The notes under the pieces: generated by a model
Told to the model about the DNA's origin: nothing
Database searches by the model: none
What the model saw: only the letters and a program-made list of their open reading frames with translations
Position numbers and translations under genes: made by a program
DNA from: Candidatus Dadabacteria bacterium
Lineage (GTDB): Bacteria; Bdellovibrionota_C; UBA2361; J135
DNA: 6,682 nucleotides
NCBI GenBank assembly: GCA_003694225.1
Contig: RFKT01000158.1
Coordinates: 1 to 6,682, forward strand
Direction of reading: 5' to 3'
Shown: in pieces, positions 5,656 through 6,682 of the stretch
Layout: each line of letters begins with the position of its first letter
Position numbering within the stretch: position 1 is the stretch's first letter

Positions 5656-6682
5656 GTGGCATCTGCCTTGGATCCGGGAGCGATATTAGCGCAGTTGACA
5701 GCTAACTTCATGAAGCTTCCGCTTTCTCAAAAGATATTTTTGCCGGTAATAATTATAGGCTCCATTTGGGGAATTGTGTATGTTGCCCAATGGGCTACAA
5801 GGCCTGACTACTCTGTGCTTTATTCAGATCTAGAGCCTGCGGATGCGGCCGCAGTGGTCGAATACTTAAAATCTCACAACATAAAGTATCAGGTAAGAGG
5901 CAAAGGGGACATAATAGCTGTTTCTCCGCCAGAGCTTGTGCAGGAAACAAGGCTTGCATTGGCCTCTGAAGGAATACCCAAGGGAGGGACAGTCGGGTTT
6001 GAGCTTTTCGATTCAACAAGCTTTGTTGCTACCGGCTTTGTAGAAAAGCTTAAATTTATCCGCGCTGTACAGGGGGAGCTGGAAAGGACTATCGCGTCTT
6101 TAGATAGCGTTGTAGCAGCGCGAGTGCATGTCGCTCAGCCTGATAAGACTGTTTTTGCAAGGAAGCAAAATAAGCCTACGGCATCTGTGCTGTTGAAACT
6201 AAAGCCGGGAGGAGAGCTTACAAAAAAGCAGATAAAGGGAATAGCCAATTTGGTTGCTGGCAGTATAGAGGGGCTGAACCCTGAGGATGTAACTATTGTT
6301 GACACTCATGGAAATCCTTTGAGCGATAGGATTAAAAAGAAGGAAGAGCCATTTGGAGCAGATGCAACTCAAATACAGTATCAACACGCTGTAGAAGAAG
6401 CATATGTAAAGCGCATTGAATCAATGCTTGCCAAAGTGCTGGGTCCAGACAAAGTAATAGCAAGGGTTACGGCAGATTTGGATTTTTCAATGGTGGAAAA
6501 ACAGGAAGAGAGTTACGACCCTGGCGGACAGGTGGCCCGATCAGAAAAAACAATTGAAGAAAGAGTGGGTACGGAGGAGAAGGGGGGAATACCTGGAGTC
6601 GTGTCTAATCTTACAGCTAACCCTGAGGCTGCGGGGATTAATCAATCACAAGGCAACGTTAAAAGACGGGAATCTGTTTCAA
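5656..6682 (+). CDS. fliF: Flagellar MS-ring protein FliF, N-terminal 342 residues
   Basis: The start of fliF, cut by the window edge; the full protein is usually 500-570 residues. FliF forms the MS ring in the inner membrane, the platform for the export gate, rod and C-ring. A GTG start at 5656 has GGGAGG 7 nt upstream. The first transmembrane segment is at about residues 27-47 (IFLPVIIIGSIWGIVYVAQW). The YscJ/FliF ring-building domain follows, with EGIPKGGTVGFELFD (105-119), KLKFIRAVQGELERTI (131-146) and ARVHVAQPDKTVFARKQ (155-171). These match the family's conserved G-FE-FD, R--QGEL-RTI and ARVH-A-P patterns. The second periplasmic domain begins at about 250, and GGIPGVVSNL (310-319) marks the conserved turn in it. 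No frameshift or stop is seen. The second membrane segment and the FliG-binding C-terminus lie outside the window. Confidence 0.97.
   Translation, partial: MASALDPGAILAQLTANFMKLPLSQKIFLPVIIIGSIWGIVYVAQWATRPDYSVLYSDLEPADAAAVVEYLKSHNIKYQVRGKGDIIAVSPPELVQETRLALASEGIPKGGTVGFELFDSTSFVATGFVEKLKFIRAVQGELERTIASLDSVVAARVHVAQPDKTVFARKQNKPTASVLLKLKPGGELTKKQIKGIANLVAGSIEGLNPEDVTIVDTHGNPLSDRIKKKEEPFGADATQIQYQHAVEEAYVKRIESMLAKVLGPDKVIARVTADLDFSMVEKQEESYDPGGQVARSEKTIEERVGTEEKGGIPGVVSNLTANPEAAGINQSQGNVKRRESVS

Overview
The window is a piece of a bacterial flagellar gene cluster, and all its genes read on the + strand. The base composition is moderately AT-rich. The order is a sigma-54 activator (flrA/fleQ-like, 3' end only), a TPR protein, a soluble histidine kinase (flrB-like), an NtrC-type response regulator (flrC-like), a tRNA-Gly, then flgB, flgC, fliE and fliF, which runs off the right edge. 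The organism is a Gram-negative-type flagellated bacterium that uses sigma-54 for flagellar control. A regulator block directly ahead of flgBC-fliEF recalls Desulfobacterota (Geobacter-like) and some related phyla. This is an inference from gene content, and I cannot fix the phylum from the sequence.

Positions 1-3571 form the regulatory block. The four genes are tightly packed: 24 nt or less from flrA-like to the TPR gene, direct abutment of the TPR gene and the kinase, and a 37-nt gap from kinase to response regulator. They probably form one transcript. The kinase has no membrane segment and no recognisable ligand-binding sensor domain. The response regulator has all key receiver, AAA+ and Fis-type HTH residues. 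The TPR protein, which has an N-terminal hydrophobic segment, sits between the master activator and the two-component pair.

Positions 3572-4138 carry no gene. They hold a dense cluster of short repeats and palindromes: six copies of a 17-base motif, two near-identical 98/99-bp direct repeats exactly 200 bp apart, a strong GC-rich palindrome between them, and a second repeat pair that flanks or overlaps a dyad. This is the least explained part of the window. A complete tRNA-Gly(TCC) with an encoded CCA follows at 4139-4215, then a 182-nt leader with a sigma-70-like promoter candidate.

From 4398 on the genes are structural: the proximal rod proteins FlgB and FlgC, the rod/MS-ring adaptor FliE, and the first 342 residues of the MS-ring protein FliF. 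These are among the first export-apparatus and basal-body parts assembled. The apparent logic is that the FlrA-like activator turns on the FlrB/FlrC-like pair, which then drives basal-body genes such as those downstream. No canonical sigma-54 promoter was found by eye in front of flgB, so the direct link between the two blocks is not demonstrated here.
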